The translations under genes and the position numbers were made by a program. Positions 7,983 through 16,778 of a stretch of DNA of 39,987 nt are shown here, piece after piece (within the stretch, counting starts at the first letter, position 1; every line of letters begins with the position of its first letter). The notes beneath the pieces were generated by a model that ran no database searches, was not told where the DNA came from, and worked only from the letters and a program-made list of their open reading frames with translations. This DNA comes from Oscillospiraceae bacterium. GTDB taxonomy: Bacteria > Bacillota_A > Clostridia > Oscillospirales > Oscillospiraceae. The stretch is taken from assembly GCA_021771675.1 (NCBI GenBank), contig JAETOP010000022.1, forward strand, positions 1-39,987, in the 5' to 3' direction.

Positions 7983-8083
7983 CCGGGACGGGGCGGCTGT
8001 TTTCTGCACCTGAAAAGGGAGAACGGCGGCAGGAGTCCGGCAGAGGAAGCGGCGGCAGTAATGAAAGATAAGAGGAAATGGAA

Positions 8084-8611
8084 ATGAAACCGGTATTGGA
8101 ACAGGCGACCGCGGCGGACCTTGACGAGGTTGCGTTGCTTTACGACAGTATCAACCGTTATCTGGCGGACCATACCAATTATCCCGGCTGGAAAAAGGAT
8201 GTCTATCCGGCCCGGGAGGACGCCGAAAATGGGGTGAACCAGGGAACCCTGTACGTGCTCCGGCGGGATGGCCGCATCGCCGGGACCGTGATCCTGGAGC
8301 ATAAGACGGAACCAGCTTACGGGACAGTGGACTGGGGTCTGGACCTGACGGCGGAGGAAGTGATGGTGGTGTACACCCTGGCTGTCCACCCGGACTTTTT
8401 GGGCACGGGGATTGGCAAGGCGCTGATGGAGGCCGTCATTGCGTTTTGCCGTGAAAAACAGGTGAAAGCGATCCGCCTGGACGTTTATGAGAAGAACAGC
8501 CCCGCCATCGGGTTATACAAGAAATACGGATTTTCGTACATCGGTATGGCGGATTTGGGGTACAGCCATTTCGGGCTGGATCAGTTTGAGCTGTATCAGA
8601 AAATTTTGTAA
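8084..8611 (+). CDS. GNAT family N-acetyltransferase
   Basis: A 175-aa acetyltransferase. The central motif A is intact: VVYTLAVHPDFLGTGIGKAL (about 94-113), with the R/Q-x-x-G-x-G/A-like pyrophosphate loop as LGTGIG. It is followed by IRLDVYEKNSPAIGLYKKYGF, the typical motif B. It would transfer acetyl from acetyl-CoA to an amine; the acceptor is unknown. The start at 8084 is preferred over the ATG at 8078 because AGAGGA at 8071-8076 leaves 7 nt to 8084 but only 1 nt to 8078. It follows the VOC gene after about 100 nt and ends at a bidirectional terminator. Confidence 0.88.
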   Translation: MKPVLEQATAADLDEVALLYDSINRYLADHTNYPGWKKDVYPAREDAENGVNQGTLYVLRRDGRIAGTVILEHKTEPAYGTVDWGLDLTAEEVMVVYTLAVHPDFLGTGIGKALMEAVIAFCREKQVKAIRLDVYEKNSPAIGLYKKYGFSYIGMADLGYSHFGLDQFELYQKIL

Positions 8612-8633
8612 AATATTGGGAAACAAGAAAAAC

Positions 8634-8682
8634 AAAACAGGGATGGAATCCGATTTGATCCAGCGGATTCCATCCCTGTTTT
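8634..8682. terminator. Long bidirectional terminator
   Basis: A perfect 19-bp inverted repeat (8634-8652 and 8664-8682) has an 11-nt loop, A4 on the left and T4 on the right. It sits between the GNAT gene (+) and the response regulator (-), which converge, and can end transcription from both sides. Confidence 0.9.
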
Positions 8683-8722
8683 GCGTGGTGTGCGGGGGAG
8701 ATTTTCGGGCCTTCCGTCCCCC

Positions 8723-9439
8723 TCACCCCACCATCGCGCTTCGCCCTTCCACTTCCTCCGCCACAAACTGATACCCCATGCCCCGGATATTTTTCAAATA
8801 CACCGGGTGGCCGGGCGAGTCCTCGATCTTCATGCGCAGGCGGCGGATGTGGACCATGATGGTGTTGTCGTCCACAAAGTCGTCGTTCCACACGTAGCGG
8901 TAGATCTGGTCCTTGGTCAGAATCTTGTTCTGATTGCTGAGGAAATACTTCATGAGCAGGCATTCCTTGCCGGAGAGAAAGATTTCCTCCCCCTGCTTAA
9001 ACAGGCGCATCTCGTCGCAGATATAGCGGAACGGTCCGGCGATAAGCTCGTTGGCGTGGCCGGACAACAGGCTGGACCTGCGCAGGCAGGCTTTGACTTT
9101 GGCGCAGAGCACCATGGTGCTGAAGGGTTTGGTGATGTAGTCGTCGGCCCCGATCCCCAGAGCCAGAACCTTATCCACCTCCGCCTGCCGCCCGCTGAGT
9201 ACGAACAGAGGCGTTAAAATGCCGTTGGTCCGCAGATGGTGGATGACCTGAAATCCGTCCATGTCGTCCATCATCAGATCCAGGATGATCAGGGAATAGG
9301 GATTGGACATGGCCATGCGGACTGCGGCCACCCCTCCGTCCGCCTCCTCAGTGGAGAGTCCCTCGCTTCCCAATACGCGGCAAATGATGCGCCGCACCGA
9401 CGGATCGTCGTCCACCACAAGTATACGGTTATTTTCCAA
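8723..9439 (-). CDS. OmpR/PhoB-type response regulator
   Basis: A 238-aa two-component regulator. The receiver domain (about 4-118) has the acidic pair Asp10/Asp11, phospho-acceptor Asp54 in LIILDLMMDDMDG, the switch residue in FVLSGR, and Lys in DDYITKPF. The C-terminal winged helix (about 132-230) ends with HIRRLRMKIED and IRGMGYQFV. It binds DNA when phosphorylated. It is divergent from the tctCBA operon and no kinase is adjacent on its own strand; the closest kinase is the hybrid kinase at 13463-15709 in the same neighbourhood. A role in controlling tctCBA is inferred from this arrangement. Confidence 0.9.
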   Translation of the reverse strand: MENNRILVVDDDPSVRRIICRVLGSEGLSTEEADGGVAAVRMAMSNPYSLIILDLMMDDMDGFQVIHHLRTNGILTPLFVLSGRQAEVDKVLALGIGADDYITKPFSTMVLCAKVKACLRRSSLLSGHANELIAGPFRYICDEMRLFKQGEEIFLSGKECLLMKYFLSNQNKILTKDQIYRYVWNDDFVDDNTIMVHIRRLRMKIEDSPGHPVYLKNIRGMGYQFVAEEVEGRSAMVG

Positions 9440-9550
9440 GATACTCCCCTCCTTTGATGCTGCCCGCCGTCCATCTGAAAATTACGCGCCCGCCCGTGAG
9501 CGGTAGGATTTTTCTTCAGTTTGGACACGGCGGCTGTATTTCTTAACGCT

Positions 9551-9559
9551 ATTATAACA
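9551..9559 (-). promoter_or_regulatory. Extended -10 promoter of the response regulator
   Basis: Read on the minus strand this is TGT-TATAAT, a perfect -10 hexamer with the upstream TG. It lies about 110 nt upstream of the response regulator start; no good -35 is seen. Confidence 0.45.
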
Positions 9560-9665
9560 CAAATGGCAGGGGGATACATCTCGTTTTATTTACCTTACAG
9601 AAATTTAAGAAAACCCATTCGATCAGTTAAGATTCATAAAGTAAGATTGGCTCAGAACGAAAAAA

Positions 9666-9680
9666 TGTGCAGAATGCACA
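9666..9680. promoter_or_regulatory. Palindrome TGTGCA-GAA-TGCACA upstream of tctC
   Basis: Six-base inverted arms with a 3-nt centre lie 31 nt before the tctC start, in the divergent region shared with the response regulator. It could be an operator for a transporter regulator or a small leader hairpin. Nothing in the sequence decides which. Confidence 0.4.
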
Positions 9681-9711
9681 GATATTTAAAAGCGGAAAGA
9701 GAGGAAATGGT

Positions 9712-10842
9712 ATGAAGAAAAGGTCTGTAATGAAACGTCTGGCAATGACAATGGCGGTGCTTATGACAGCGGCGGCAGCGTCCGGCTGTGGTTCCAGCTC
9801 CGGCGGAGGCAGCACCACGGCGGCGCCGGCAGCTCCGGCGGCCACGGAAGCGGCGGGGAGCGAGGCGGCCGGAGGCGAGGCCAAGGAAGCCGATACCCAG
9901 GCTGCGGCCGACGACTGGAAGTGGGAGCGCAAGGTCACCATCGTCTGCCCATGGGGCGTAGGCGGCGGCGCGGACGGAACGCTTCGTCCCCTTCAGCCGA
10001 TATTGGAAAAAAATCTGGGCGTGCCGGTTGAGATCGTGAACGTGGAGGGCGCAGGCGGCGCCAACGGCATCGACTTTACCTACAAGCAGCCTGCCGACGG
10101 TTACACCTTTGTGCTGGGCACACAGTCCCACATCATGCTGGACCTGCAGAAAATCCTTCCCGTGGACTTTAAGCAGGAATTCCGCCCGGTTTCCAAGCTG
10201 GTTCACTCCATCAACATCATCGCCTCCTCCAAGAAGGCAATGGAAGGAAAATATACCAATTTCGACGAGTTCGTGGCATATGCGAAGGAACATCCCCAGG
10301 AGCTGACCTGCGGAATGCTGACCGCAACCGGCGCTGACTCCGTATCCTTAAAGCAGACGCTGGCCGGCGGCCTGGGCTGCGGTATCACGGAAGTAGAGCA
10401 GTATGTGAAGATCGTCAACTACTCCAGCGGCTCCGAGCTGAGCTCCGCCATGGTGGGCGGCCACATCAACATCAATATCACCGGCGCTGACGAGATCAAG
10501 GGTCTGATCGAGTCCGGCGACATTGTTCCCTTAATCTCCATGTCCGAGAACCGCATGTCCTCCTTCCCCAACGTGGAGTGCACCGGGGAACACGACATCG
10601 ATTCTTACGTGGGAACCTGGCGCGGTATCTTCTGCCGCAAGGACACCCCGGATGCGGCTGTGGATTCCATGGCTGCGGCTCTGAAAACAGCCTGGGAAAG
10701 CCCGGAATACCAGGAATTCTTAAAGAACGCCAGCTATCTTGACCGTGAAGGCTACGCGGATGCAGCGACTTTCCAGAAGCTGATCGACGAAGAGTACGTG
10801 ACCTTTGAGGATTATCTGAAGGGAGCGGGTTTAATCAAGTAA
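9712..10842 (+). CDS. tctC: Tripartite tricarboxylate transporter substrate-binding lipoprotein (TctC/Bug family)
   Basis: A 376-aa extracytoplasmic binding protein. A signal peptide with a lipobox ends at SGC (about residue 25) and is followed by a Ser/Gly/Ala/Glu-rich linker to about 70. The Bug fold starts at KVTIVCPWGVGGGADGTLRPL, the family substrate-binding loop, and continues through VPVEIVNVEGAGGANGIDF. It captures a carboxylate and delivers it to TctAB. The start at 9712 (MKKRSVMKRL) follows AGAGGA at 9700-9705. It is the first gene of tctC-tctB-tctA. Family assignment is firm; the ligand (citrate, dicarboxylate or other acid) is not readable. Confidence 0.9.
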   Translation: MKKRSVMKRLAMTMAVLMTAAAASGCGSSSGGGSTTAAPAAPAATEAAGSEAAGGEAKEADTQAAADDWKWERKVTIVCPWGVGGGADGTLRPLQPILEKNLGVPVEIVNVEGAGGANGIDFTYKQPADGYTFVLGTQSHIMLDLQKILPVDFKQEFRPVSKLVHSINIIASSKKAMEGKYTNFDEFVAYAKEHPQELTCGMLTATGADSVSLKQTLAGGLGCGITEVEQYVKIVNYSSGSELSSAMVGGHININITGADEIKGLIESGDIVPLISMSENRMSSFPNVECTGEHDIDSYVGTWRGIFCRKDTPDAAVDSMAAALKTAWESPEYQEFLKNASYLDREGYADAATFQKLIDEEYVTFEDYLKGAGLIK

Positions 10843-10867
10843 GGACTCAGGAAGGAGCAATCAAATT

Positions 10868-11389
10868 ATGGCACTGGAATTGATCGTCAACCTGTTATTG
10901 CTGGGATTCTCCATATTTTGTTACTTCTACGTGGGAGCCACCATGCCAGTCTCCGCCGCCAATGAACTTGGCGCGGAGCAGTGGCCCCAGGCCCTGCTGC
11001 TGCTGTTGATCCCGGCCATTTGCTGGAACATTTACAAATTTTTCAAACGGAACCGGAAAGAGGACGTGGCCGCTTCCTTTAAGGACTTCTTCCCCTCCAT
11101 CGTCCGCCTGGTGAAGAGCAAGCTGTTTTTCGGCATGGCGTTGGTGGTGATCATGGCGCTGATGTATGAGCCGGTGGGATTTATCGCCACCTGTCTGCTG
11201 TTCCTCATCGCTTACGGGCTGCTCCTGGGACAGCGCAACATGGTGCTGCTCCTGGTGACCTCCGTGCTGATCACCGTGCTTCTGTACATCGGATTCGCAG
11301 TATTCCTGGGAGTTATGCTTCCCAGAGGACAGGTGCCGTTCCTGCGGAATTTCGCCCTGTTTGTGGAATCCCTGATCCCGGCGATTTAA
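10868..11389 (+). CDS. tctB: Tripartite tricarboxylate transporter small membrane subunit TctB
   Basis: A 173-aa poorly conserved small membrane subunit with about four hydrophobic segments: 5-25, 40-60 (WPQALLLLLIPAICWNIY), 88-107, and a C-terminal pair within 110-155. The AANELGAEQWPQ segment is characteristic of TctB. AAGGAGCAA lies before the ATG, and the gene is followed 13 nt later by tctA. It works with TctA in ion-coupled uptake. Identification rests on topology, size and position between tctC and tctA. Confidence 0.88.
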   Translation: MALELIVNLLLLGFSIFCYFYVGATMPVSAANELGAEQWPQALLLLLIPAICWNIYKFFKRNRKEDVAASFKDFFPSIVRLVKSKLFFGMALVVIMALMYEPVGFIATCLLFLIAYGLLLGQRNMVLLLVTSVLITVLLYIGFAVFLGVMLPRGQVPFLRNFALFVESLIPAI

Positions 11390-11402
11390 AGGAGGTGCCA
11401 GA

Positions 11403-12908
11403 ATGCTAGACTTATTGACCAGCGGACTTTCGGTGGTATTTGCGCCGAAAATGTTTTTACTGCTTATTTTCGCCGTTTTCCTGGGGACTCTGTTCGGCGC
11501 TCTGCCGGGCGTGTCGGCCACCATGGCCGTAACCCTTGGGATTCCCTTCACCTATCGGATGACTCCGGTGGACGCCATCGCCTTTCTGGTGGCCATTTAC
11601 TGCGCTTCCGTTACCGGCGGGGGCATGACGGCCATCCTGTTTAAAATCCCCGGCGTGCCCTCCAGCGCGCCGACCACCTACGACGGCTATCCCATGGCCC
11701 AACGGGGCGAGGCGGGCAAGGCCCTGGGCGTGCAGCTGATCTGCTCGGCCATCGGCGGTGTGTTCGCAGCCATCTGTATGCTGCTTTTAAGCCCGCAGCT
11801 GACCCAGGCGGCCCTAAGCTTCGGCCCCTCCGAGCTGTTTGCCATCTCCTTTATGGGCCTGTCCATTCTGACCAGCCTGGAGACGGACAATATCTGCCGC
11901 ACCATTATTTCCGGCCTGATCGGCCTGCTGCTTGCCTGTATCGGCTTAGATCCCCTGCTGGGAGTGCCGCGCCTCACCTTCGGCACCCGGTTCCTGACCT
12001 CGGGCATCGAGATGATCCCGGTGATGATCGGATTCTTCGCCGTAACCGAAGTGTTAAAGCAGACCAACAAACCCGCCAAGCTTCAGGCGGTGGGGGACAG
12101 CAAGAAGAGCGTTTCTGCCAAGATGCCTTCGATAAAAGAGCTGCTATCCGTCAAATGGATTATCGCCAGATGTTCCGTGCTGGGCACCGTGGTGGGAATT
12201 CTGCCGGGAGCCGGAGCGACCATCGCCTCCTTCCTGTGCTACTCCACGGAGCAGAAGCTGTCCAAACACCCTGAGAAGTTCGGAACCGGCTGTATCGACG
12301 GCATCGCCGCCCCTGAGGTAGGAAACAACGCCGCCACCGGCGGTTCCATGGTTCCTCTGCTTTCCCTGGGTATCCCCGGAGGAAACGCCGCAGCCATCAT
12401 GATGTCCGCCCTGGTGTTGAAGGGCGTTACCATGGGTCCGCTGCTGCTGGTGAACCAGCCCCAGTTTTTGGCGGCCACGTTCTCGTCCATGATGGTAGCT
12501 AACATTATCATGGTGTTCGCAGCGATTGTGATCGCAAAAATATTCGTGCAGATTTTAAAGGTGCCCTACAGCATCCTTGGACCAACCATCATCATGATGG
12601 CAACCATCGGCGCCTACGCAACCAAGAATACGGCGGTGGACGTAATCCTGATGGCCATCTCCGGACTGATCGGATTTGTATTTGTAACTTGTAAATTCAA
12701 CAGCTCCGCCATGATTCTGGGGCTGGTGCTGGGCGTGATCTGCGAATCCAACCTGCGCCGCGCCTACACCATTGCCGCGGGCAACAGCCTGTGGGAGGAG
12801 ACGGTTAACATCTTATCCCGGCCGGTGACGGGGATCATCCTGATCATCTGTCTGGTGGTGCTTTTAAACCCGGTGGTGAAACCGCTCATCCGGAAAAAGA
12901 AAAGCTGA
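11403..12908 (+). CDS. tctA: Tripartite tricarboxylate transporter large permease TctA
   Basis: A 501-aa permease with about 11-12 membrane helices. Conserved blocks are LFGALPGVSATMAVTLGIPF near the N-terminus, SVTGGGMTAILFKIPGVPSS, GILPGAGATIASFLCYSTEQ, and APEVGNNAATGGSMVPLLSLGIPG. It carries the substrate across the membrane using an ion gradient. AAAGGAGGT precedes the ATG. The family is certain; substrate identity is not. It completes the tctCBA operon. Confidence 0.95.
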   Translation: MLDLLTSGLSVVFAPKMFLLLIFAVFLGTLFGALPGVSATMAVTLGIPFTYRMTPVDAIAFLVAIYCASVTGGGMTAILFKIPGVPSSAPTTYDGYPMAQRGEAGKALGVQLICSAIGGVFAAICMLLLSPQLTQAALSFGPSELFAISFMGLSILTSLETDNICRTIISGLIGLLLACIGLDPLLGVPRLTFGTRFLTSGIEMIPVMIGFFAVTEVLKQTNKPAKLQAVGDSKKSVSAKMPSIKELLSVKWIIARCSVLGTVVGILPGAGATIASFLCYSTEQKLSKHPEKFGTGCIDGIAAPEVGNNAATGGSMVPLLSLGIPGGNAAAIMMSALVLKGVTMGPLLLVNQPQFLAATFSSMMVANIIMVFAAIVIAKIFVQILKVPYSILGPTIIMMATIGAYATKNTAVDVILMAISGLIGFVFVTCKFNSSAMILGLVLGVICESNLRRAYTIAAGNSLWEETVNILSRPVTGIILIICLVVLLNPVVKPLIRKKKS

Positions 12909-13022
12909 CCTGTGACGGGCCTGACGGGGCATATCTTGCCGCCGCCGGGCCCGTATTTGCAATGAAGCGAAGGCCGGTTAAGGGCTGTCGGCCCCGCGCC
13001 CGGCCCTATAAGGAGAATATTG

Positions 13023-13274
13023 ATGAAACAGAGCGTATTGAGAGCAAAAATCCCGTTAAAGTATGTAAAGCCCATCTGCATCGCCGCCGCCCTGGCCGGA
13101 ATCCTGTTCCTGGCCGCAGGCCTGTGGCTCGCCGGGCTCTGCATGCTGCTGGGCTCGTATATCCTGGAAAAGAGCTCCTACCGCTGCCCCCACTGCGGCC
13201 GCAAGCTGGACATGAAATACCCGCTGCCCAAAGGCTCCTGCTGCCCGTTCTGCCGGGGCGGGCTGCGGAAATAG
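13023..13274 (+). CDS. Small membrane protein with C-terminal zinc ribbon
   Basis: An 83-aa protein not recognised as a named family. Residues about 15-48 are strongly hydrophobic (one or two helices: ICIAAALAGILFLAAGLWLA and CMLLGSYI). The C-terminal third carries two CxxC pairs, CPHCGRK and CCPFCRG, forming a likely rubredoxin-like zinc ribbon facing the cytosol. AGGAG at 13011-13015 lies 7 nt before the ATG at 13023, which supports a real gene. It sits about 115 nt after tctA and before the hybrid kinase. Its role is unknown. Confidence 0.65.
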   Translation: MKQSVLRAKIPLKYVKPICIAAALAGILFLAAGLWLAGLCMLLGSYILEKSSYRCPHCGRKLDMKYPLPKGSCCPFCRGGLRK

Positions 13275-13385
13275 ACGGAGATTTTCCAGCGGACGGCAGC
13301 CGGGCCGCCCTCAGGCAGGGGCTTCCCGAAAGGCGGCATACCGATCTCCACCCGGACAGGGGGGCTTCCCGGATACCGGGATCGA

Positions 13386-13394
13386 TGGTATAAT
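13386..13394 (+). promoter_or_regulatory. Extended -10 promoter of the hybrid kinase gene
   Basis: TGG-TATAAT is a perfect -10 hexamer (13389-13394) with upstream TG. A short inverted repeat, CCCGG-ATA-CCGGG (13368-13380), covers the -35 position and could be an operator. The kinase ATG is about 70 nt downstream. Confidence 0.5.
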
Positions 13395-13462
13395 GAAGAG
13401 ATAAAATCATACCGGGACCGGCCTGACCGGGCTGCGGATTTCGTAAATACGGGGGAACAAAC

Positions 13463-15709
13463 ATGAAGGTGCTGTTGGAGGAGAAGAGGAAAATCATTTT
13501 GGCGCTGTTGATGGGAGCTGCGCTGCTGTTTTTCGCCGGAATCATGTACAACACCTACGACGCGTACACCAAAATGGTGGTGGAGCAGCAACAACAGCAT
13601 TTGCTTCTGATCTCCCGGGCGGTGGCCCAGAACATGGAGCTGTACATATCCGACCAGCTGCGGGATATCCGCAGCGTGACCCAGACCCCCGGTTTTCTGG
13701 AATCCATGGAATATTACTATACCGTGGGCGAGACGGCCCGGATGAAGGAGTATATCTTTTCCTACATGCAGTCCCACCAGCAGGACCCGGTGCGGATCTA
13801 TGTGCTGGACCGGTATGGACAGGAGATTTTCCACTACAACCAGTATCCCTTTAGCGGGGAGCTGGACGAGGAGGCCCTGGGGCTGGCCGAGTCCGCCAGA
13901 AAGCGTGAGAGCGGGATCGGAAACGTGTTCCCCATCGACGAGCAGCGCTGCGGTATGACACTGGTCACCAACGTTTACGGCGGAAACGGATATCTGGGCA
14001 CCGTGATCAGCGTCATGGATCTGGATGTGCTCTACAAGCGGTATGTGGCTAACCTGAATTTCCGGGATCAGGGCGATATTGTGGTGAAGGATGGGGACGG
14101 AAACATTATCATGCACCCGGATTCCCGGATGCTGCAATTCAATTATGAGCGGGATATCCCGGAGCTGGATTCCATGCCCCAGTATGAGAGCCTGCGCCGG
14201 ATGCTGGAAAAGCAGTACACCTACGAGGAGGGCACCGCGGTGTACGACTCCTACTCCGGCGGCATACTGCCCAGGGAGCAGGTGATCGCCGCCTTCTCCC
14301 GCATGAATTTGAGCGGAAATTCCTGGTACGTTTCCACGGCAATGCCCTATTCCAAGGCGGTGGAGCTGCAGAACAACATGTTAAAGCGCTTCGGCCTGCT
14401 GGCGGCCACCGTGCTGTTTCTGGTGATCGCCGCCGGGACGATTATCTACCACCTGCTGCGCAACCGCCAGAAGCTGAGGCTGGAGACCAAGTATTTAAAG
14501 GAGATCAACAGCACCCTGGAGGAACTGCACCAGAGCCGGGAGGAGGCGCGCCATTACCAGAAGCTGACCACCATCGGCACGCTGGCCGGGGGCATCGCCC
14601 ACGAGTTCAACAATCTTTTGACGCCCATTTTGGGGTATTCGGAGTTTTTGGAGGAGCAGCTGGGCAGAAAGAGCGAATATTTTGAGGACATTGCGGAGAT
14701 TCACAAGGCGGGAACCCGGGCCAAGGAAATCGTGGAGCAGATTCTGCCGTTCAGCCGCAAAGAGACGGACACCACCTCCTTCAAGTCCGTGAACCTGGAT
14801 GTGATCATCCGGGACGCGCTGAAGATGATCCGGCTCATTATTCCCTCCAACATCCGGCTGGAGGAAAAGCTGGACGACGGAAATGTAAACGTCTACGGCA
14901 ACGCCACCCAGCTGCACCAGGTGCTGTTAAACCTCTACTCCAACGCCTGTCAGGCCATGGAGAAGGACGGCGGTCTGCTGTCGGTGAAAACCAGGCGCAT
15001 CAGCCGGGAGGAGCTGCCGGAGCACTGCCGGGAGATGGCGGACGGGGACTATGTGGAGATCGCGGTGTGCGACACGGGCTGCGGCATGAGCGAGGAGGTC
15101 CTGCACCAGATTTTTAACCCGTTTTTCACCACCAAGGAGGCTGGCGAGGGCACCGGGCTGGGGCTGTCCGTGGTCAAGGACATTCTGATCAACCACAGCG
15201 GGGCCGTGAGCGCGCAGAGCAAGCCCGGGGAGGGAAGCTGTTTCTACATTTACCTGCCGGTGACCATCGGCGTCTGCGCGGTTCAGATTCAGCGTCAGCC
15301 GGAGAAGCGGGAGGAGGTCAAGCAGATTTCCATCGCCCTGATCGACGACGAGGAGAGCGTGGTGAAATATCTGCGCAAGCGCCTGGAACGGCGGGGGTAC
15401 CATGTGGACGGCTACACGGACCCGGAGGAAGCGCTGGAGGATATGGTAAACGGCCGGATTCACTGGAACGCCGTGATTGTGGATTACATGATGCCCGGGA
15501 TCAAGGGAACGGCCCTGGCCCAGAGGATGAAGAAGCTTCAGCCCTACCTGTGCGTGATCATGATCACCGGCCTGGTGGACCGGGAGGCCCTGGAGCTGCG
15601 CCAGGACGGGCAGATCGACAACATCCTGATAAAACCGGTAAATTTTGAAGAGCTGGTGGCGGCCATCGACAAGGGATACCGCAGGCAGCTGGACATGATC
15701 GAGTATTAA
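13463..15709 (+). CDS. Hybrid sensor histidine kinase with C-terminal receiver domain
   Basis: A 748-aa membrane sensor. TM1 is about 10-30 and an extracytoplasmic Cache-like sensor spans about 35-305, followed by TM2 (about 311-333). HisKA holds His380 in GGIAHEFNNLL. HATPase_c has the N-box Asn494, DTGCGMS (537-543) and GTGLGLS (563-569). The receiver domain (about 622-740) has Asp628/629, phospho-acceptor Asp674 in IVDYMMPG, and Lys724. There is no DNA-binding output. It is followed 15 nt later by a second TctC-type lipoprotein and preceded by tctCBA, suggesting it senses the same carboxylate, perhaps through the lipoprotein. Its likely partner is the OmpR-type regulator at 8723-9439. How phosphate would pass from the C-terminal receiver is unclear, since no Hpt protein lies nearby. 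Confidence 0.92.
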   Translation: MKVLLEEKRKIILALLMGAALLFFAGIMYNTYDAYTKMVVEQQQQHLLLISRAVAQNMELYISDQLRDIRSVTQTPGFLESMEYYYTVGETARMKEYIFSYMQSHQQDPVRIYVLDRYGQEIFHYNQYPFSGELDEEALGLAESARKRESGIGNVFPIDEQRCGMTLVTNVYGGNGYLGTVISVMDLDVLYKRYVANLNFRDQGDIVVKDGDGNIIMHPDSRMLQFNYERDIPELDSMPQYESLRRMLEKQYTYEEGTAVYDSYSGGILPREQVIAAFSRMNLSGNSWYVSTAMPYSKAVELQNNMLKRFGLLAATVLFLVIAAGTIIYHLLRNRQKLRLETKYLKEINSTLEELHQSREEARHYQKLTTIGTLAGGIAHEFNNLLTPILGYSEFLEEQLGRKSEYFEDIAEIHKAGTRAKEIVEQILPFSRKETDTTSFKSVNLDVIIRDALKMIRLIIPSNIRLEEKLDDGNVNVYGNATQLHQVLLNLYSNACQAMEKDGGLLSVKTRRISREELPEHCREMADGDYVEIAVCDTGCGMSEEVLHQIFNPFFTTKEAGEGTGLGLSVVKDILINHSGAVSAQSKPGEGSCFYIYLPVTIGVCAVQIQRQPEKREEVKQISIALIDDEESVVKYLRKRLERRGYHVDGYTDPEEALEDMVNGRIHWNAVIVDYMMPGIKGTALAQRMKKLQPYLCVIMITGLVDREALELRQDGQIDNILIKPVNFEELVAAIDKGYRRQLDMIEY

Positions 15710-15724
15710 AAGGCGGAGAGGGTT

Positions 15725-16717
15725 ATGAAAAAATGGACACGATGGATTTTGACGGTTTTACTGGCTGCGGCCCTGGTTGGCTGCGGCAGGGAGAACCAGG
15801 AGCAGGAGGAGAGAACCTACCCGCGGGAGGCGGTGGAGCTGATCGCGCCCGCGGGGCCGGGGGGAGGGTATGACCTGACCGTGCGCGCCATGGCCCAGTG
15901 CCTGCAGGAGACAGGGCTGGTGAGCGTGCCTCTGCCGGTGACCAACAAGCCCGGCGGGGGTGGAAGGGTGTGCCTGGAGTACATGCACGAGAAGCGGGGC
16001 AGCAGCGACATGCTGGTGGTCTACTCCCCGCCGCTGTGCCTGATCAATCTAAACGGCAGCACAGAGCTCAACTACCGGGAAAACACCACGCCCATCGCCA
16101 AACTGGCGGTGGATTACGGCTGCTTTGCCGTGCGGGCGGATTCCCCCTATCAGACCTTAAACCAGGTCATGGACCAACTGAAGGCGGACCCCGGATCGGT
16201 GAAGGTGGGAGGCACTTCCTCCGAATACTCTATGGATCACGTCCAGTTCCTGAAAATCGCCCATGCGGCGGGGGTGGAAGCGCTGCAGGAGATTCCCTAT
16301 GAAGGGTTTGAAAACGGCGGCGTGCTGGCCCAGCTGATGGGAGAGCGGGTGGACGTGATGAGCGCGGGGATCAGCGACGTTTTAGGGCTGGTGGAGAGCG
16401 GGGACATCCGGGTGCTGGCCGTGACCTCGCCCAACCACCTGGAAGGGGAGGCGCTCTCGCAGATTCCCACCTGCCGGGAATTGGGAATCGACGCGGATTT
16501 CAGCAACTGGCGGGGGATTTTCGGACCTGAGGATATGCCCGAGGAGGCGGTGGAATACTGGGGGGAGACGCTTTGCAAGATGGCGGGCACCAAGGAGTGG
16601 GCCGCCGCCTGCGACCGGTACGGCTGGACCGTGGACTACCAGGGGAGAGACGATTTTTGTAAATTTTTGGATGAAGTCAACGAAGAGTACGCCCAGCTTC
16701 TGGATGAAATCTGGTGA
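15725..16717 (+). CDS. Second TctC/Bug-family binding lipoprotein, linked to the hybrid kinase
   Basis: A 330-aa lipoprotein: signal peptide KKWTRWILTVLLAAALVG with lipobox Cys20, then the Bug fold starting at AVELIAPAGPGGGYDLTVRA, the ligand loop. Later blocks are VTNKPGGGGRVCLEYMHEK and GISDVLGLVESGDIRVLAV. Unlike the first TctC it has no long low-complexity linker and no TctAB genes follow; instead it sits 15 nt behind the kinase gene in the same transcript. In Bordetella, the Bug protein BctC signals citrate to a sensor kinase. A similar sensory role is inferred here from gene order. It may also feed the TctAB encoded upstream. Confidence 0.88.
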   Translation: MKKWTRWILTVLLAAALVGCGRENQEQEERTYPREAVELIAPAGPGGGYDLTVRAMAQCLQETGLVSVPLPVTNKPGGGGRVCLEYMHEKRGSSDMLVVYSPPLCLINLNGSTELNYRENTTPIAKLAVDYGCFAVRADSPYQTLNQVMDQLKADPGSVKVGGTSSEYSMDHVQFLKIAHAAGVEALQEIPYEGFENGGVLAQLMGERVDVMSAGISDVLGLVESGDIRVLAVTSPNHLEGEALSQIPTCRELGIDADFSNWRGIFGPEDMPEEAVEYWGETLCKMAGTKEWAAACDRYGWTVDYQGRDDFCKFLDEVNEEYAQLLDEIW

Positions 16718-16736
16718 TTCTCTCGTTCACCGGCGT

Positions 16737-16765
16737 TTGACTTTCGAACATTTTTTGCATAAAAT
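16737..16765 (+). promoter_or_regulatory. Strong sigma-A type promoter of the M32 peptidase gene
   Basis: TTGACT (16737-16742) and TAAAAT (16760-16765) have 17-nt spacing, each 5/6 to consensus. Transcription should begin near 16772. Confidence 0.75.
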
Positions 16766-16778
16766 GAGAACAGATTGG

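Noticed and set aside
12962..13393. 143-codon frame overlapping the zinc-ribbon protein
   Set aside because: Arg/Pro-rich out-of-frame translation in GC-rich DNA; the 83-aa frame has the ribosome binding site and CxxC motifs.
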